This document shows, one piece after another, positions 1-14,217 of a DNA stretch of 64,000 nucleotides; position 1 is the first letter of the stretch; each line of letters opens with the position of its first letter. The notes under the pieces are model-generated. The model saw nothing but the letters and a program-made list of their open reading frames with translations. It searched no databases and was not told where the DNA came from. A program made the translations under genes and the position numbers. This DNA comes from Anaeromyces robustus (Eukaryota; Neocallimastigomycota; Neocallimastigomycetes; Neocallimastigales; Neocallimastigaceae): the NCBI GenBank assembly GCA_002104895.1, contig MCFG01000025.1:255001-319000 (forward strand), given 5' to 3'.

Positions 1-1
1 T

Positions 2-2649
2 GGCGAACATTCTTTTATTGAAAGTAAATATGTCAATGATCTTCTTGGATTAAGAGAGGTTCAACAATTTTATATGGATTTAACACAATCTATTAATAAG
101 AATCTTTTAATTCATCATAACAAAGAAATTTTAAAAGGCGGTTATTTTGAAAATCAATTATTTGCTTTACCCTATGAAACCGATTTTGATTTATTGTATT
201 ACCAAAAAAATAATACAAATAGTACTATTAATAATTTAGAAGATAAAAAAGTTAAATGGGATGATTTATTAACTATTGTACCTCAACCTTCAGAAAAAAA
301 TTTAATTAAATTAGCTTTAGGAGATGATGATGAATTATTAAATTTACTTATAGAATACTTCAAATGTTATTATGATCCAACTAAAAATAATGAAGAAAAT
401 TTTGAATTATTCTATAATGAAAAATCAAAAGAATTATTTTATTCTTTTAAAGAATTTATTAATAACTCATCTTCTTTAAATTTAAATAAAACTTTAGAAG
501 TATCTAAAGAAGATGTTTATAAATCCTTTTTAAACAATGAAAGTGTTTTCTTTAAAGGAAAAGCTTCTCATTATCATTTACTTATGGAAGATTTTATTAA
601 TTCTAATAATAATACCGAAATAAAGAATTCTGTTTTCGCTACTTTGCCTCCACATAATACTACTATACTTGATAAGAAATATTTAGTAATTAATAAAAAT
701 AGTAAAATAAATAAGGATTTATTAATAGATATTGCCATTCAATTAACATCCTCAGAAATTCAATTATATAAAGCAGAACAATTAGGTATTTTACCTACAA
801 TAGATATTGATTTTTCTGAAAATATTACTAAAAGGGATTCCGTAAATAATTATTGTAAGATGAATAAAGAGATGTGTAATCTCATTGAAAAAATGAATTC
901 TATTCATGTGAAGGATATTTTCAAAAGTGAATATAGTCCACCATTTATGGAAATAAGATTATTATTACCAAATATGATTAGAAAATTTTTATTAACGAAT
1001 GATTACGGTTCCATAAAAATTGGTTTTGAAAATATTAAAAGTTTAGTCTTGGAAAAAGCTGATAATTCACATATTACTACGAAAATATTGTATATTCCAA
1101 TGATTATTTTAGCCTTGATATCCTTAATAGTAATGACTTTAGTTTATAAATATAGAAATCATCCTCATTTAAAAATACTTTCACCAGTAATTAGTAATAT
1201 AATTATTATTGGTATTATCATGAATATTCTTTCAGCACCATTTATGGTTCAAAATCATAATATTTTAAAATGTCAAATAAGAAATGTTTATGAATCTGTT
1301 GAAACTAATTTATGTTTAGTACCTATGATTGTTATTACCTATCGTGTTTATTTAATCTATAAACATAAATTAAAATCAAATGTTATTAAAAGATTAAAAA
1401 ATAGTCATTTAATTTTATTCATTTTAGCATTTGTTTTATTCATGGGTATAGCCTCTTCACTTGTTACTATTTTTAATTTGAAATTTTTCTTAATATCATA
1501 TGGTAAAATTGATACCTATCGTCATCCAACTTGTTCCTATAGTGAAGGTAGATATTTTAATATTTTCGAACGTGGTCTTTACACTTTTATGGTATGTTAA
1601 AAAAAAATGAAAATGAAAATGAAAATATAATTATAAATAAATAAATAAATAAATAAAACATATATATATATATATTTTTATAATATATTATATTATTATA
1701 ATTTTTTATCTCACATTTAATTTAAATATATTTTGAACATTTTAATAACTTTTTTATTATTATTATTATTATTATATAGTATCTTATATTATTAATTATA
1801 GTTTTAAAAACTGGTAAAATGTCAAAAAAATTTGGTGAATTTAGATATCTCCTTGTTATGATTATTAGTTTAATTATTGAATATACTAGAGATTATGCTA
1901 TTTATCATTTACCATTAAAAGGTTACTTTGGATATTATGTAACCATTTTCATTGTATATATGCTTGGATATTTCTTCTGTATTTATATTTTAATTGGACG
2001 TAGCCTTATTTATGCTATTCGTCATCCATTTGAATCTCTTTCCTATAATAAAGATGCTTTTTATCGTAATTATATTAATACCACTTATACCAGTAGTAAT
2101 AATTCTTTCATTAAACCACCTAAAGGAGATAATACTAATCAAAAAGATAATAGTTCTTCATTAAATGCATCTTTAAACGCATCATCTTTAAGCGCTTCTT
2201 TAAATGCCTCTTTAAATGCCTCTTTAAGTAGATCATTAAGTAGATCATTAAGTAGAAATCAAATGACAAATTCAACTACTCTTACAGGACATCCAAGAGA
2301 ATTAGATAATGTTCTCAGTATAAAAAATTTAAATAACAATTTTAGTTATTCATCAGATATTCTCTTAAATCGAATAGTAGATGAAAATAATTATGATCTT
2401 TCATTAAAGAATCATTTGTATCAAAATCCAAGCACAATAGATGATGATCTTTCAGTTATTAATGAAAATAATATCTTTTATCATCTTAAGAGAAATTCTA
2501 GCCGTAGAAATAACAGTTTTAGTAATATGAGTAATATTAGTAACATTAGTATTAGTAATATTCTCATAAATAACAGTATGATCAGCAACAGCAATAATAA
2601 TAGTATTATTAATAATAGTAGCACTAACAAGAAAAATCAAAATCGCTAA
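2..2649 (+). CDS. Class C (GABA-B-like) GPCR with a solute-binding-type ectodomain, 5' partial
   Basis: Two exons are visible: 2-1591 and 1780-2649. The frame is open to the left edge, so the start lies outside the window. The intron 1592-1779 runs GTATGT to TATAG in phase 0; using the acceptor at 1779 rather than the one at 1801 keeps the frame and completes a membrane helix. The extracellular part (to about 1080) reads like the C-terminal half of a bacterial ABC solute-binding protein, with the segment YFENQLFALPYETDFDLLYY. Seven hydrophobic helices follow, near 1084, 1171, 1300, 1408, 1574/1780 (split by the intron), 1840 and 1927. The loop KTGKMSKKFGEF before helix six is typical of class C receptors. 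The tail is Ser/Asn-rich, with SLNA and SLSR repeats at about 2155-2262. Such receptors are known to be expanded in anaerobic fungi and are suspected nutrient sensors; the ligand is unknown. Confidence 0.88.
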
Positions 2650-2801
2650 AAAAAAACAAGAAAAAAATAATTTCTTTTAAAATAATTATATCAAAAAAAA
2701 AAAAGTAAAAATAATAACAATTATATAAAAAAATAACAAAAAATAAAAAAAAAATCAAATCAAATCAAATCAAAAAAAAAAAAAAAAAAAGAAAAGAAAA
2801 A

Positions 2802-2836
2802 TTACTAATAAAATTTTTGATAAATTTTATTAGTAA
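2802..2836. repeat. Perfect inverted repeat, 15-bp arms, 5-nt loop
   Basis: The left arm TTACTAATAAAATTT (2802-2816) is exactly complementary to 2822-2836, with loop TTGAT. It lies 153 bp past the receptor stop codon. It could be a 3'-UTR structure or the relic of a small foldback element. Confidence 0.8.
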
Positions 2837-2938
2837 AAAAAAATTATTTACTAAATTACGATTTTTTTTTTTAATTATTAATAGATGATTTGTTTTCGTA
2901 AGAAAAAATAATTATTACTATTATTATTAATAAAAATC

Positions 2939-2940
<2 letters not shown>

Positions 2941-3023
<83 letters not shown>
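2941..3023. repeat. Poly-A tract of about 83 bp
   Basis: An uninterrupted A run closes the imperfect inverted repeat 2856-2942. It may be the tail of a retroposed copy or plain slippage; no retroelement body is recognisable directly upstream. Confidence 0.85.
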
Positions 3024-3025
<2 letters not shown>

Positions 3026-3554
3026 ACTTTAAAATTTATGTTTTAAAAAAATTATTTATTAAAATAGTAATTTATTTGAATGAAAAAAAAGAAAAAAAAA
3101 ATAGTTTTTTTTTTTTTTTTTTGTTTTTTCATTATTTAAATTTTTTATTTTTTATGAATTTAAATTCTTTTTTTTTAAAAAAAATAAAATAAATATTTTT
3201 TTTTGAAATATTCGAAAAATTAAAATCGATAATAATAAGGAAAAAAAAGAATTTAAAAAAAAATTTAAAAAAATTTTTATACCTTTTTCTTTATAATGTT
3301 TTTTTAAAATATTTATTTTTATATTTTTTTTCTTTATAAAAGAGAAACATTAATAATATTTATTTATTAAGAAGATAATTAAAGATTTGTTTTTTAATTA
3401 TTTTTTTTTTTTATTATTATTTATGAAAAAAAAAAAAAAAAGAAAGAATCTTGTAATTTTAATTTAATAAAAAATAAAAATTGTAAAAAAAAAATAAATA
3501 AATAAATAAAAATAAATAAATATTATTTATTTTGTTTAGAACAACAAAAAAAAA

Positions 3555-3602
3555 AGAAAGAAAGAAAGAAAGAAAGAAAGAAAAGAAAGAAAAGAAAGAA
3601 AG
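3555..3602. repeat. AAAG microsatellite
   Basis: About eleven tandem AAAG units with two AAAAG variants. Confidence 0.9.
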
Positions 3603-3659
3603 GGACTCTTTTTTCTTTTTTTAAATATTGATTAAAATTTTATATTTATAAATATAAAT

Positions 3660-4556
3660 CATTTTCTCCTTTGATCATATTCCATTCCATTGGTTCTTAA
3701 AAGAAAAATTTTTTTTCTTCTTCCTATATTAATATAATAGATGCTGATGATATTGTTCTTATTATTCCTACCAAGAGTAAATTCAGAGCACTTTTATCCC
3801 CATGTACACGATTGGGCTAAAACTAATGAAATGACCTTTGGTATTAATAAATGTGCTACAATGGTTGTTAAACCATTCAATCTCTCTCTTCCTCATAATT
3901 ATTCTGATCCGACCTTCTTTCTTGGTAACAATAAAATTCCCAAAACTTCCACCTATAAATATCTTGGTATCCCTTTTTGACAATTCTCTTTCCCTTAAAC
4001 CTATTACTTCTAATCTTAATTCAAAACTTAACCTGACTATAAATTCATTCTCTCATTTTCTCCTTAATCGTAACATCCGATTGGTTCTTAAAAGAAAAAT
4101 TCCTTTCTTCCTATATTATCGGTATTTTAAATTACTACTCTCTCCTTTTAGGCTCTGACAAGACTAAAACCAAAAAAAGCCCAATCTATATGTTCAATAG
4201 AGGATTATTTTGAAGTCTTGGACACAAATCCTCAACCGGACATAGCATGAATAAAGAATTTTGGAAGAATTCTCCTGCTATTAATCGTATAAAATGTAAA
4301 AAATAACATAGAAAGGGATATTAATCCAAGATATCAGTATTGAAGAAATCAAAAAGCCCATCCTTTCTATCCCTAATTTTAAGGCCTCGGGTCCTGATAG
4401 TATCCTTACTGAATTTTATAAAGCTTTAATTCCTGATTCCTCTTCAAATTACTGTGTAAATAATGAATCATATCTTCCCGGCTGGTCTAAGTTATTTCTA
4501 GTTCTTAATTAATGAATTTCCTATATTTTGGAATAATGCATTCATGGTTTCTATTC

Positions 4557-4607
<51 letters not shown>

Positions 4608-5221
4608 GATCTTTCCAAATGTGATAACTATCATGGTATCTCACTTATCAATAATGGTATCAAGATCCTTTCGAAATTTATCGCATTTAGAATTTCTGAA
4701 TATGGTATAAGTCATGGATTCATCAGACCAGAGCAGTTTGGTTTTCGGAATAAGGAAAAATGTATTAGTCTTTATATCTTTATTCTTTCTATTTATTTGT
4801 CAAAGACGTAAATTCAAAGGGGAAGATACTTATTATAGCTTTTCTTAATCTTAAAAAAGCTTACCATCCTCTTCTAAAGAAATTATGGAATTCTATTGGG
4901 ACAGAGACATGAACAGTGATAAATCAATTAAAGCTAAAAATTATAAAATGTACAACTTTGAAGAATCTAGGAATTACTTAAAGCTTAATCTAGAATTTCC
5001 TGAATATAGCAAAGGTTTTAGGTGGATACTTAGGGGGGCAAGATGTGGATATAAAATTGATGCTAGAGTTGCTAAAGCTGCATAAATGATTAATAATTCT
5101 TGTCTTAATTGTTTGTTCATGTTTTTTTCCATTGTGACAGTTATCAGAGAATTGACCATTGGTTTATTAATTTTTTCCTATTTAAAAACTTTTTCGTATT
5201 AACCATTTCTCCAATTTCGAT

Positions 5222-5268
<47 letters not shown>

Positions 5269-5735
5269 TAATCTTTTTTAAATAGTATATATGTGACCAA
5301 TGATAATTCTAATGTGTATATAATAGAATTAATAAATATTGTTAAGGGTTATAATAGTAATTCTAATAATAGAAACAATAGTATAGGTAATATCTATATA
5401 TTTTAGGAAATAGAAAAATTGTTAATAGGTACCGAATTTATATATTTTTTTTCAATTGATGGAAAAGAACCTGATATTAATGAAGTTACTGACAATTGTC
5501 CATAATAATAAGGAATGAAAAATGTTTGTATAAATGTTAGAGTGATTCTAACTGATTACATATTACCTTACATATACAAAATCTTCATCCTTGTTGCGAT
5601 CTGCGGCTTTATGGAATGAAATTATATTCCTTATTGTCTACAAATAATAACAAATATTATTCAATAAATTCAAAATTAACTTCTCCAAGGAACCATCAAT
5701 ACTGATAACACAGTAAGACAGCCTAGTAGTGAATA
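3660..5735 (+). mobile_element. Rearranged, decayed non-LTR (LINE-like) retrotransposon
   Basis: Pieces of a non-LTR reverse transcriptase sit on the + strand in broken frames. At 3738-3830 the catalytic ADDIVLIIPT box is seen, but the aromatic residue before ADD is replaced. At 3815-3980 comes the thumb-side block INKCATMVV followed by TYKYLGIPF. At 4330-4420 is the fingers block IPNFKASGPDSILTEFYKAL, then after a 45-A insertion DNYHGISLINNGIKILSKF and RPEQFGFRNK to about 4800. At 4885-5085 is a C-terminal block with GFRWILRGARCGYKIDARV, and 5094-5733 matches the 3' part found again at 47066. The ADD block precedes the fingers block, the reverse of the normal order, and a thumb fragment near 3691 is repeated near 4080, so this is several fragments or a rearranged copy. 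It is not able to code for an intact enzyme. Confidence 0.85.
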
Positions 5736-6416
5736 AAAAAGAAAATTTATTAACATAACTTTGTTTAAAATACAGGAAAATAAAAATAAAAAAAAAAAAG
5801 AGGAATAATAATTTTATAAGGAATAACTTGGAGTAACTTAAAAAAAAATTATTACTTTTTTTTCAAATTTTCCAATTTTTATATAAATAAATAAATAAAA
5901 ATCACATTATTAAATAAATCATATCTATCTTTTTTTTTTTTTTGTTCATCATTCAATAAGTTTTTTTTTAAATAACTATGACCAAAAATAACAATATTAA
6001 TAAATCTAATTAAAACAAGATATAAAGAATACTTCTAAATAAATCCTTTAATCCTAAATTTTCCCATATAAAAATGATTTTAATTTTAATTTTTTTTTAA
6101 TATTTTTTTTCAATAATATATATGAAGTACCTACTGATTCATCTACTTATCACATCCTACAAATTATTTTTTTATTTATTTTATGTATTATGTTAAATTG
6201 TTCTGAGTTACGACTTTATTGAAACTAAGAACTTGAAAGCTCAAAATCAAGAATATTATATTTAAACTTGAACCTTTAATATTATTCGTTTTTTTTTTTT
6301 TTTGTTTAAAATTATTATTAGTTAGGTATTATTATAATAATTATTCAAACATATTTATTCGTTTGTTTCTTTCTTTCTAAAGCATGTTCATATTCAATCT
6401 AATTCTTATCTATTTT

Positions 6417-6453
<37 letters not shown>

Positions 6454-6815
6454 AAATGCTCAACTTTATAATTTATTAATGCAAATTTTTATAGAAATTA
6501 TAATTTAATTCTCTTTCCATTGTCAAGTAATTCTTCTGCTGCTATGCTTTCTTTCATTTTTAAATTAGATACTCCCCTACATTTACCAACTAAATGACTC
6601 TACTACCATGACAATTACACATGGCAATTCTGACCCTAATTTCCATTAAACATATGAATAATCTTTCTCTTAGCCTTCAATAATTCTTAAGTACTTAATA
6701 TAATAAGAAAGATTCTATAACACAACAAATAATATTACCAGTTACCCATTCTTCAATTTCATTATGATTAAGAGAAATTAAATTATTTATAATAACAATT
6801 CAAAAAAAAAAAGTT

Positions 6816-6833
6816 ATTTATTTATTCATTCAT

Positions 6834-6916
<83 letters not shown>
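6816..6916. repeat. ATTT tetranucleotide array
   Basis: About 24 tandem TTTA units with rare C substitutions. Open frames across such arrays read as a Tyr-Leu-Phe-Ile repeat and are not genes. Confidence 0.95.
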
Positions 6917-7432
6917 CTTGTACTATTCAAGCATTTTACTAATGAGTTATATAAATCTTAGGAAATACAATATATTATTTTATTCTTTTTGAATTTAAAT
7001 AAATAAAATAAAAGAATAAATAAGGTAGTAAAATATTTAAACACTTTTTTTTTTTTTTTTTTCATTTTAATTTTACTTCTTTTTTAAAAAACCTTTTTCT
7101 CTATTTTTTATTTTAAATTAAATAATTTTTATTTAATTTTTTTTGTTTATTAACTTCATTCTTTATATACATACAATTCATTAAACCACTATAAAATAAA
7201 TGAAAAAAAAACTTCACTCTCTACCCTCTTCTTTACATTATTTTTTTTATACTACAACAAATCAAAAACAACAACAAATTTATGCATTCACTTTTATTAA
7301 TTTTACTGCACATTTAAAATAGATTTAATTTAATGAAATTTAATACATAATATATATATAATATACATAATATAAAAAAATTACATATAATTATTATATA
7401 ATTTTATTATATACTATGGAATTATTATGTTG

Positions 7433-7434
7433 AT

Positions 7435-7473
<39 letters not shown>

Positions 7474-7490
7474 CTTATTTATTTATTCAT

Positions 7491-7529
<39 letters not shown>

Positions 7530-7553
7530 TTTTTTTATTTATTTTTTTATTTA
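7433..7553. repeat. ATTT tetranucleotide array
   Basis: About 30 units, interrupted by ACTT, CATT and a few TTTT variants near the end. Confidence 0.95.
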
Positions 7554-8156
7554 TTGTATATTACATATTATAAAATTATAATATTCCATTGCTTTTTTGT
7601 AAAAAAATAAAATATAAAAGAATAAATCATCATATTAATTTATTATGGATTTGAAATAATTTTTTTTTTTTTTTCAAATTATTAATTATTTTTTTCCTAT
7701 GTATTTTCATTTTAATTTTTGTATTTTCTATTTTCTCTTTTTTCTATTTTAAATAATTATTTTTATCTACCTTTGTAAAAAAAAAAAATAAATAAATAAA
7801 TAAATGTAATGCAATCATATTTAATATATTGTTATTTCTTATATATTGGTTTAAATTTGATAAAATAAAATAAAAAATAAAAAATAAAAAAATAAAAAAA
7901 ATAAGCAAATTCGAAACTTTAACTATTATTTAAAAAAAAGAAAAAAAAAAAAAAGAAAAAACGATTATTTTTACTACAAATTTTATTACATTAATTTAAA
8001 TTATATATTAAGTTATATATTAGAATATATTATTAATATAAAAATTAATTCTTTGTACTATATTAATAATTTCTTTTTAATTTATTTTGATGTTGACAAT
8101 TTGCCTTACATGGATAATACAAAAAATAATTCTTATTAAAAAAAATTATTTTCCTA

Positions 8157-8393
<237 letters not shown>

Positions 8394-9521
8394 TCTTACT
8401 TTCTTTCATTGTCTAAAAGATTCTGTTATTGATATAATATTTATAATAATAATTTAATAATTTTATTTAAATAAAACAAACCAAATGAAAATACTTATCA
8501 TCATTATTCATTTAGTGTGAAGATGATAGTGGTAAATCTTCTTAGTAATATTACCATTAGAAAATATATAGGGTTTTAGGAAAGTGGTATATCATTGTTA
8601 TAACAAGTAATGAAAGAATTTTTACAATGATTACCCAATTTCTTTATTTTTTAGTAATTTAAAAAATAAAAAATATTATTTAAAATTAAAAATTTGATTT
8701 AATTATTAATATTGAATAAATATAATCTTATTACTCAAACGAATATAAAATAATATTATTTTATATTTTTTTAATAATTGATAAAATTTAGAGTAATATT
8801 ATTATTACTATTATCATTACAATTAATGATTAACTCTTATAAATACTAAAATATTGTAATTTTAAAAATTCATTGTCAACAATATTATTTTTTTTTTTTT
8901 TCAAAAAGAATCGAATCAATTTCAGTGGCTTAAACTTATTCATAATTTTATTATTAATAATAATATATAAAAAGTTCACTTTTATAGTTATTACTACATA
9001 GAATTTATTATATAATAAATTTTTATATATACAATTAAGTTAAGATTTATAAATATGAATAATAAAATAAAAAAATTTTATTCAAAACTATATATATATA
9101 TATATTTTTTTTTTTTCAAATTAAAAATAATGAAAATAATGAAAAACAACAAATTTTTAAATTCGATAATTGTTTTAAATAATAGATTCAAATTAATGAA
9201 AGAGATATTTTTTATATATTCATAACTGTTTTAATAAATATTTTTATATATTAAATAATATATATATACGTTTTTCTTTCATCAAGTATTATTAATTGTG
9301 AATGCATATGTATAATAACATAAATGAATAATAATAAATAAACATTCAATACCGCACATTTTATAGTAAATATTAAAATGAAATATATAAAAAAATTTTA
9401 TAATATTAATAATATGATATGTCATTAAATATTAATTATTATTATAAATTTTTATATATTTATATAGTTTTTATAATTATTAAAAAAAATATTGAAAATC
9501 TGTCTTTTTTTTTTTTTCTTT

Positions 9522-9607
9522 AATTAGAATATCATTTAAAACATTACATATTTAAATTTTTAATAATTAGAATATCATTTAAAACATTACATATTTAAAT
9601 TTTTAAA
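9522..9607. repeat. 43-bp tandem duplication
   Basis: Two copies of a unit beginning AATTAGAATATCATTTAAAA sit head to tail (9522-9564 and 9565-9607) with at most a terminal mismatch, so the duplication is recent. Confidence 0.9.
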
Positions 9608-10009
9608 ATTTTTAAAAAGTCAAAAATTCCCTAAACTGTAAATAATGTTCTTATATATATATTTTTAATAATAAATGATAATTTCATTCTACATAATTTA
9701 ATGATTGCCCAATCTTTAATATAAAAAAAAATATTATAAAAGTTGTATTTATATTTATCATTAATCGATATATTTATTTTTATGTATATATTATAAATCA
9801 TTAAATCGTCAATGATATTGATAATTCAGTAGAATAAATATATTAACAAGTTTTTTTTTTTTTTTTTTTTTGAACATATATATCAAAACCCTTCCATTTC
9901 ATATTTAATTTTAAAGATAAAATTTAATCTCAATGTTTTTTTTTTTGTTGTTGTTGTAATTTACTTATTTATGTAAAATTCTACATTAATTAATATTGAT
10001 TGATTTATG

Positions 10010-10139
<130 letters not shown>

Positions 10140-11916
10140 ATAATAGACTATTACACAAAATATTAATTAAAAATAAAAAAGAAATAATAATAAATAAACT
10201 TTTAGATACAAATAATTTATTATAATTATTTATTTTAATAATTTTTATATTACTTTTATATTATTTTAATTACTGTAACTTTTATAAATTGTAACATTTC
10301 AGAATATTTGTAACATAACATAACTTTTTATATTATGAAATAATTAATAATAATAATAATAATAATAAAATAATTAGATACAATTAATATATTTAAAATA
10401 AAAAAAAAATACAAAAAAAAAAACATTATAATTAATATTTAATAATTAATAATTAAATAATAACAAAAAATAGGATGATTTATTAATCTATTTATTAATA
10501 ATTAATCATTAATCATTAATCATTAATAATTATTTTACAAATGTTTTAAACAATAATAAATTCTTGTGGATTTTTTTTTAAATAGTATTATAATTAATGA
10601 TTACAAAAAAAAAAAAAAAAAAAAAATATTAACAATAAAAAATGATTAGATACAATTAATAAAAAAAATAAACAACGAATAAAAGAGTAAACGAAAAAAA
10701 ATAAATAAATTAACGAATATTACTTATATACAATAAAATTGTTACATTTAAAAAAGAAAATACTATTTATAAATATTTTCCTACATATATTAAAATTTGT
10801 TAAAAAAAATTAAAGGAAAAAACAATTTACTTCTAACGTTCCATTTAAATATTAATATTTTTTTAATCATAGTATTTAAATATCGTTTTTTTTAATATTC
10901 TTTTAATTTTAATAATTAAAATACTTTTAATTATAATTTATAATAATAATATTTTAATAATAGTAATAATGATTAACAATAATAATAATAATAATAATAA
11001 ATTAATATTTAAATAACATTGAAAAAAAATAATATGTATTCAAGCTATTATATAAAGTTTTATAACATTAATAGATATTAATTATAAAACAGTAATTAAT
11101 ATTATTGATAATTAAATTTTTGAATTTTTAGAATTAATGTTCAATAGTGATAATAGTGATACATTTTCTAGATATTTTTTATTAGAATTATTAGTTATTA
11201 GTTTTCATTCTTTATATATATATATAAAATTATTTTAATTCGTATTTCTTAATATTTATTTTTATTTTTAAACTTTTTGAATTTTAAATTCTATTTATAT
11301 ATAAAGAAATTTCTTATACAACTTTATTTTTTATAATACATTTACCGAATTTTAAAATCTTTAAACTATAAATATAAATAGATATATCATATATTGATAA
11401 CTGATATATATTTTTTTCATTTTATTATATACTAATAATTAAAAATAGTAAAACAGTTAAGTATTAAAATAATTTTATTATTTTTATTTCAAAGTATCAT
11501 ATTAGAAGAAAATTTGAAGACAAATATATTATTTCTAATTTCATAATTTTAACTTTTTTTTAAAAAAAATTTTTTTTTGAAATTTGAAATTTTAACCCAT
11601 ACAAACAGGGTTAGAATAAATAGAATAGAAATTTTTTATCATACATATAATGAATAGTGGATAAAAAAGAAAACAATTAATAATTGTTCATTAATATAAT
11701 ATTATTATTTTTTTTATCATTTATATTATTTTTATTATATTTATTTTTATATTTTTATATTTTCATTTTTCATTTTTTGTTTTATAAACAATTATTCATT
11801 TATTGCATTAATTAAATAAAGAGTAAAGAATAAAAATATACTAATTTATTAATTACAATTAGAAAACTGATTATTAATAAATAATTTGATATAAGAGTGA
11901 TTTAATCAATTTAATA

Positions 11917-11921
<5 letters not shown>

Positions 11922-11983
<62 letters not shown>

Positions 11984-11985
11984 AT
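11922..11985. repeat. AAAT tetranucleotide array
   Basis: About 16 units, in the opposite strand sense to the arrays at 6.8-10.1 kb. Confidence 0.95.
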
Positions 11986-12414
11986 ATTATTAAATTGACA
12001 CACTATAGAAAATTAAAAAAAAAAAAAAAAAAAAATAAATAAAATTTGTACTACCCAAAAATAGAAAAATAGAAAAAAAAAATTTTTTTTTTTAAATTAG
12101 ATTTAGTTGAAAAACTTTTTTAGTTTCAACCTAATTAAAAATAAATAAATAAATAAATCAATAAATAAATTAATAATAATTATTTTATTAATAATTAAAT
12201 AATTAAATAAATAAATTAATAATTAAATAAATAAATTAATAATTAAATAATTAAATAAATAATTAAATAAATAATTTTTAATGATATTTTATTAGATAAA
12301 AAAAAATTTTTTTCCTCTTTTTATATTACTCATTTAAAATCTAGAATCTAGCAAACTTTTACTAATTAATGATTGATTAATGATATGATACCATAGTAAA
12401 TACTATAAATATTA

Positions 12415-12445
<31 letters not shown>

Positions 12446-12819
12446 GTATTTTAAATAAAAAATAATTATAACAAAGTATAACTACAGATATTGTAGATAT
12501 ACCAAATGAGTAAAATGTTTTTGTTATAAATTTATTTTTTATTTAGTTTATGATGATTTATTGTAGATATCTGTATTATACTTTTTTTTTTATTCCAATT
12601 GTATGAAATGATATGAAATTATGTAGCTTTCTTTTTTTTTTATTGCATTAATTTATTACATTAATTTTTTTTTTTTTAGATAATTAAATATTATGGAATA
12701 TTTAAAAGTTTTTTTTTTTTTTTTTTTATTTCACATAATAAAACTTTTTTCTATTTATGCTAAGTTAATAGAAAATAAGTGAATGAAAAGAAAAATTAAA
12801 AAAAAATTTAAATATATTA

Positions 12820-12825
<6 letters not shown>

Positions 12826-12860
<35 letters not shown>

Positions 12861-12884
12861 GTAAATAAATAAATAAATAAATAA

Positions 12885-12963
<79 letters not shown>
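12826..12963. repeat. AAAT tetranucleotide array
   Basis: About 34 units with one AAGT interruption and one one-base deletion near 12882. Confidence 0.95.
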
Positions 12964-12966
<3 letters not shown>

Positions 12967-13523
12967 TTTCTTTTTCAAAATTTTTTACCATTTAAAGGAA
13001 TTCTTAATTGCAATTTTTTTTTTTTTTTTTTAAAAATTACCATTAATAATATTTTAATATATTTTTAATTTATTTCTAATACAGTACAAATTTTAATCTA
13101 TTATTAATATTAAACATTTCTCAATTAATATTATAATATATTTATTTCAATTGTTTTCATTGTATCAATATTATCAGTATTTTAAATATATGGTATATTT
13201 TATATATAGATTGTAAATATTATATATTATATATAATTATTCATATTTATTATTTTATATTTTTTATTTTATATTTTATATTATTTCTCCTTAAATTGTT
13301 ATTAAATAAAGAAAAAAATTATCTATTTGTACTTTAATAAAAAAGTAAAACATGAACAAAATATATATTAAAATAATTTATTAAATATATTTAATTGATA
13401 TATATTATAAATACATTCATCCATTTAATAATTTATTAAATTTATTAAATTTATTAAATTAATAATAGATCTTCATAATTAAAATTTTTCCATTTTTTAA
13501 TAACTACATTAATAAAAAAAAAA

Positions 13524-13528
13524 AAAAA

Positions 13529-13563
<35 letters not shown>

Positions 13564-13780
13564 GTAAATAAATAAAATAATAAATGAAATAATAAATAAG
13601 TAATCAATTAAATAAATTAAATAATAATAAATAAAATAATATAGATTTATAAATAAATAAGTAAATAAATAAAATAATATAGATTTATAAATAAATAAGT
13701 AAATAAATAAAATAATAAATGAAATAATAAATAAGTAAATCAATTAAATAAATTAAATAATAATAAATAAAATAATATAG
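13524..13780. repeat. AAAT array with higher-order duplication
   Basis: AAAT units are mixed with AAAGT and AATAT variants. Segments such as the one around ATATAGATTTATAAATAAAT recur at about 13641, 13679 and 13777, showing duplications of roughly 40 and 100-140 bp laid over the tetranucleotide. Confidence 0.8.
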
Positions 13781-14217
13781 ATTTATAAATTTTTATATAT
13801 AATATATTATAATATGTATAATATGTATTAGGAATATAAACAAATAAAAAAATAGAAAACATGCATAGTATTGAATATTATAAATCATTATTATGTAGTA
13901 TAACATCATAGTTAATCAATGATGAAAAAAATACGAAATTTCTCTTTTGAATAAATGCATCTCTATAATGATAAAATAAAATAAAATTATTCAAATTGAC
14001 CTTGGTTATATTATATTAATATTAATATTAATTATTAATCATTAATTATTTCTATTGAATATGATTTTTTTACAAAAAAAAAAAAATACAAATAATATTA
14101 TATAATATGAATAATAATAATGAATTTTTAAATTTTGTATCATCTTAAATATATAATAATTAATTTTTATTAAATAATAAATAAGTCATAATGGTAATAT
14201 AATAAATGACATCCTCA

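Larger units (their letters stand above)
2650..3659. other. Intergenic, low-complexity AT-rich
   Basis: No gene is seen. The stretch holds a perfect 15-bp-arm hairpin at 2802-2836, a second imperfect inverted repeat at 2856-2942 with 11-bp perfect ends (TTACGATTTTT), a run of about 83 A at 2941-3023 and an AAAG microsatellite at 3555-3602. These lie just after the receptor stop codon, so the hairpin could fall in its 3' UTR. Confidence 0.7.
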
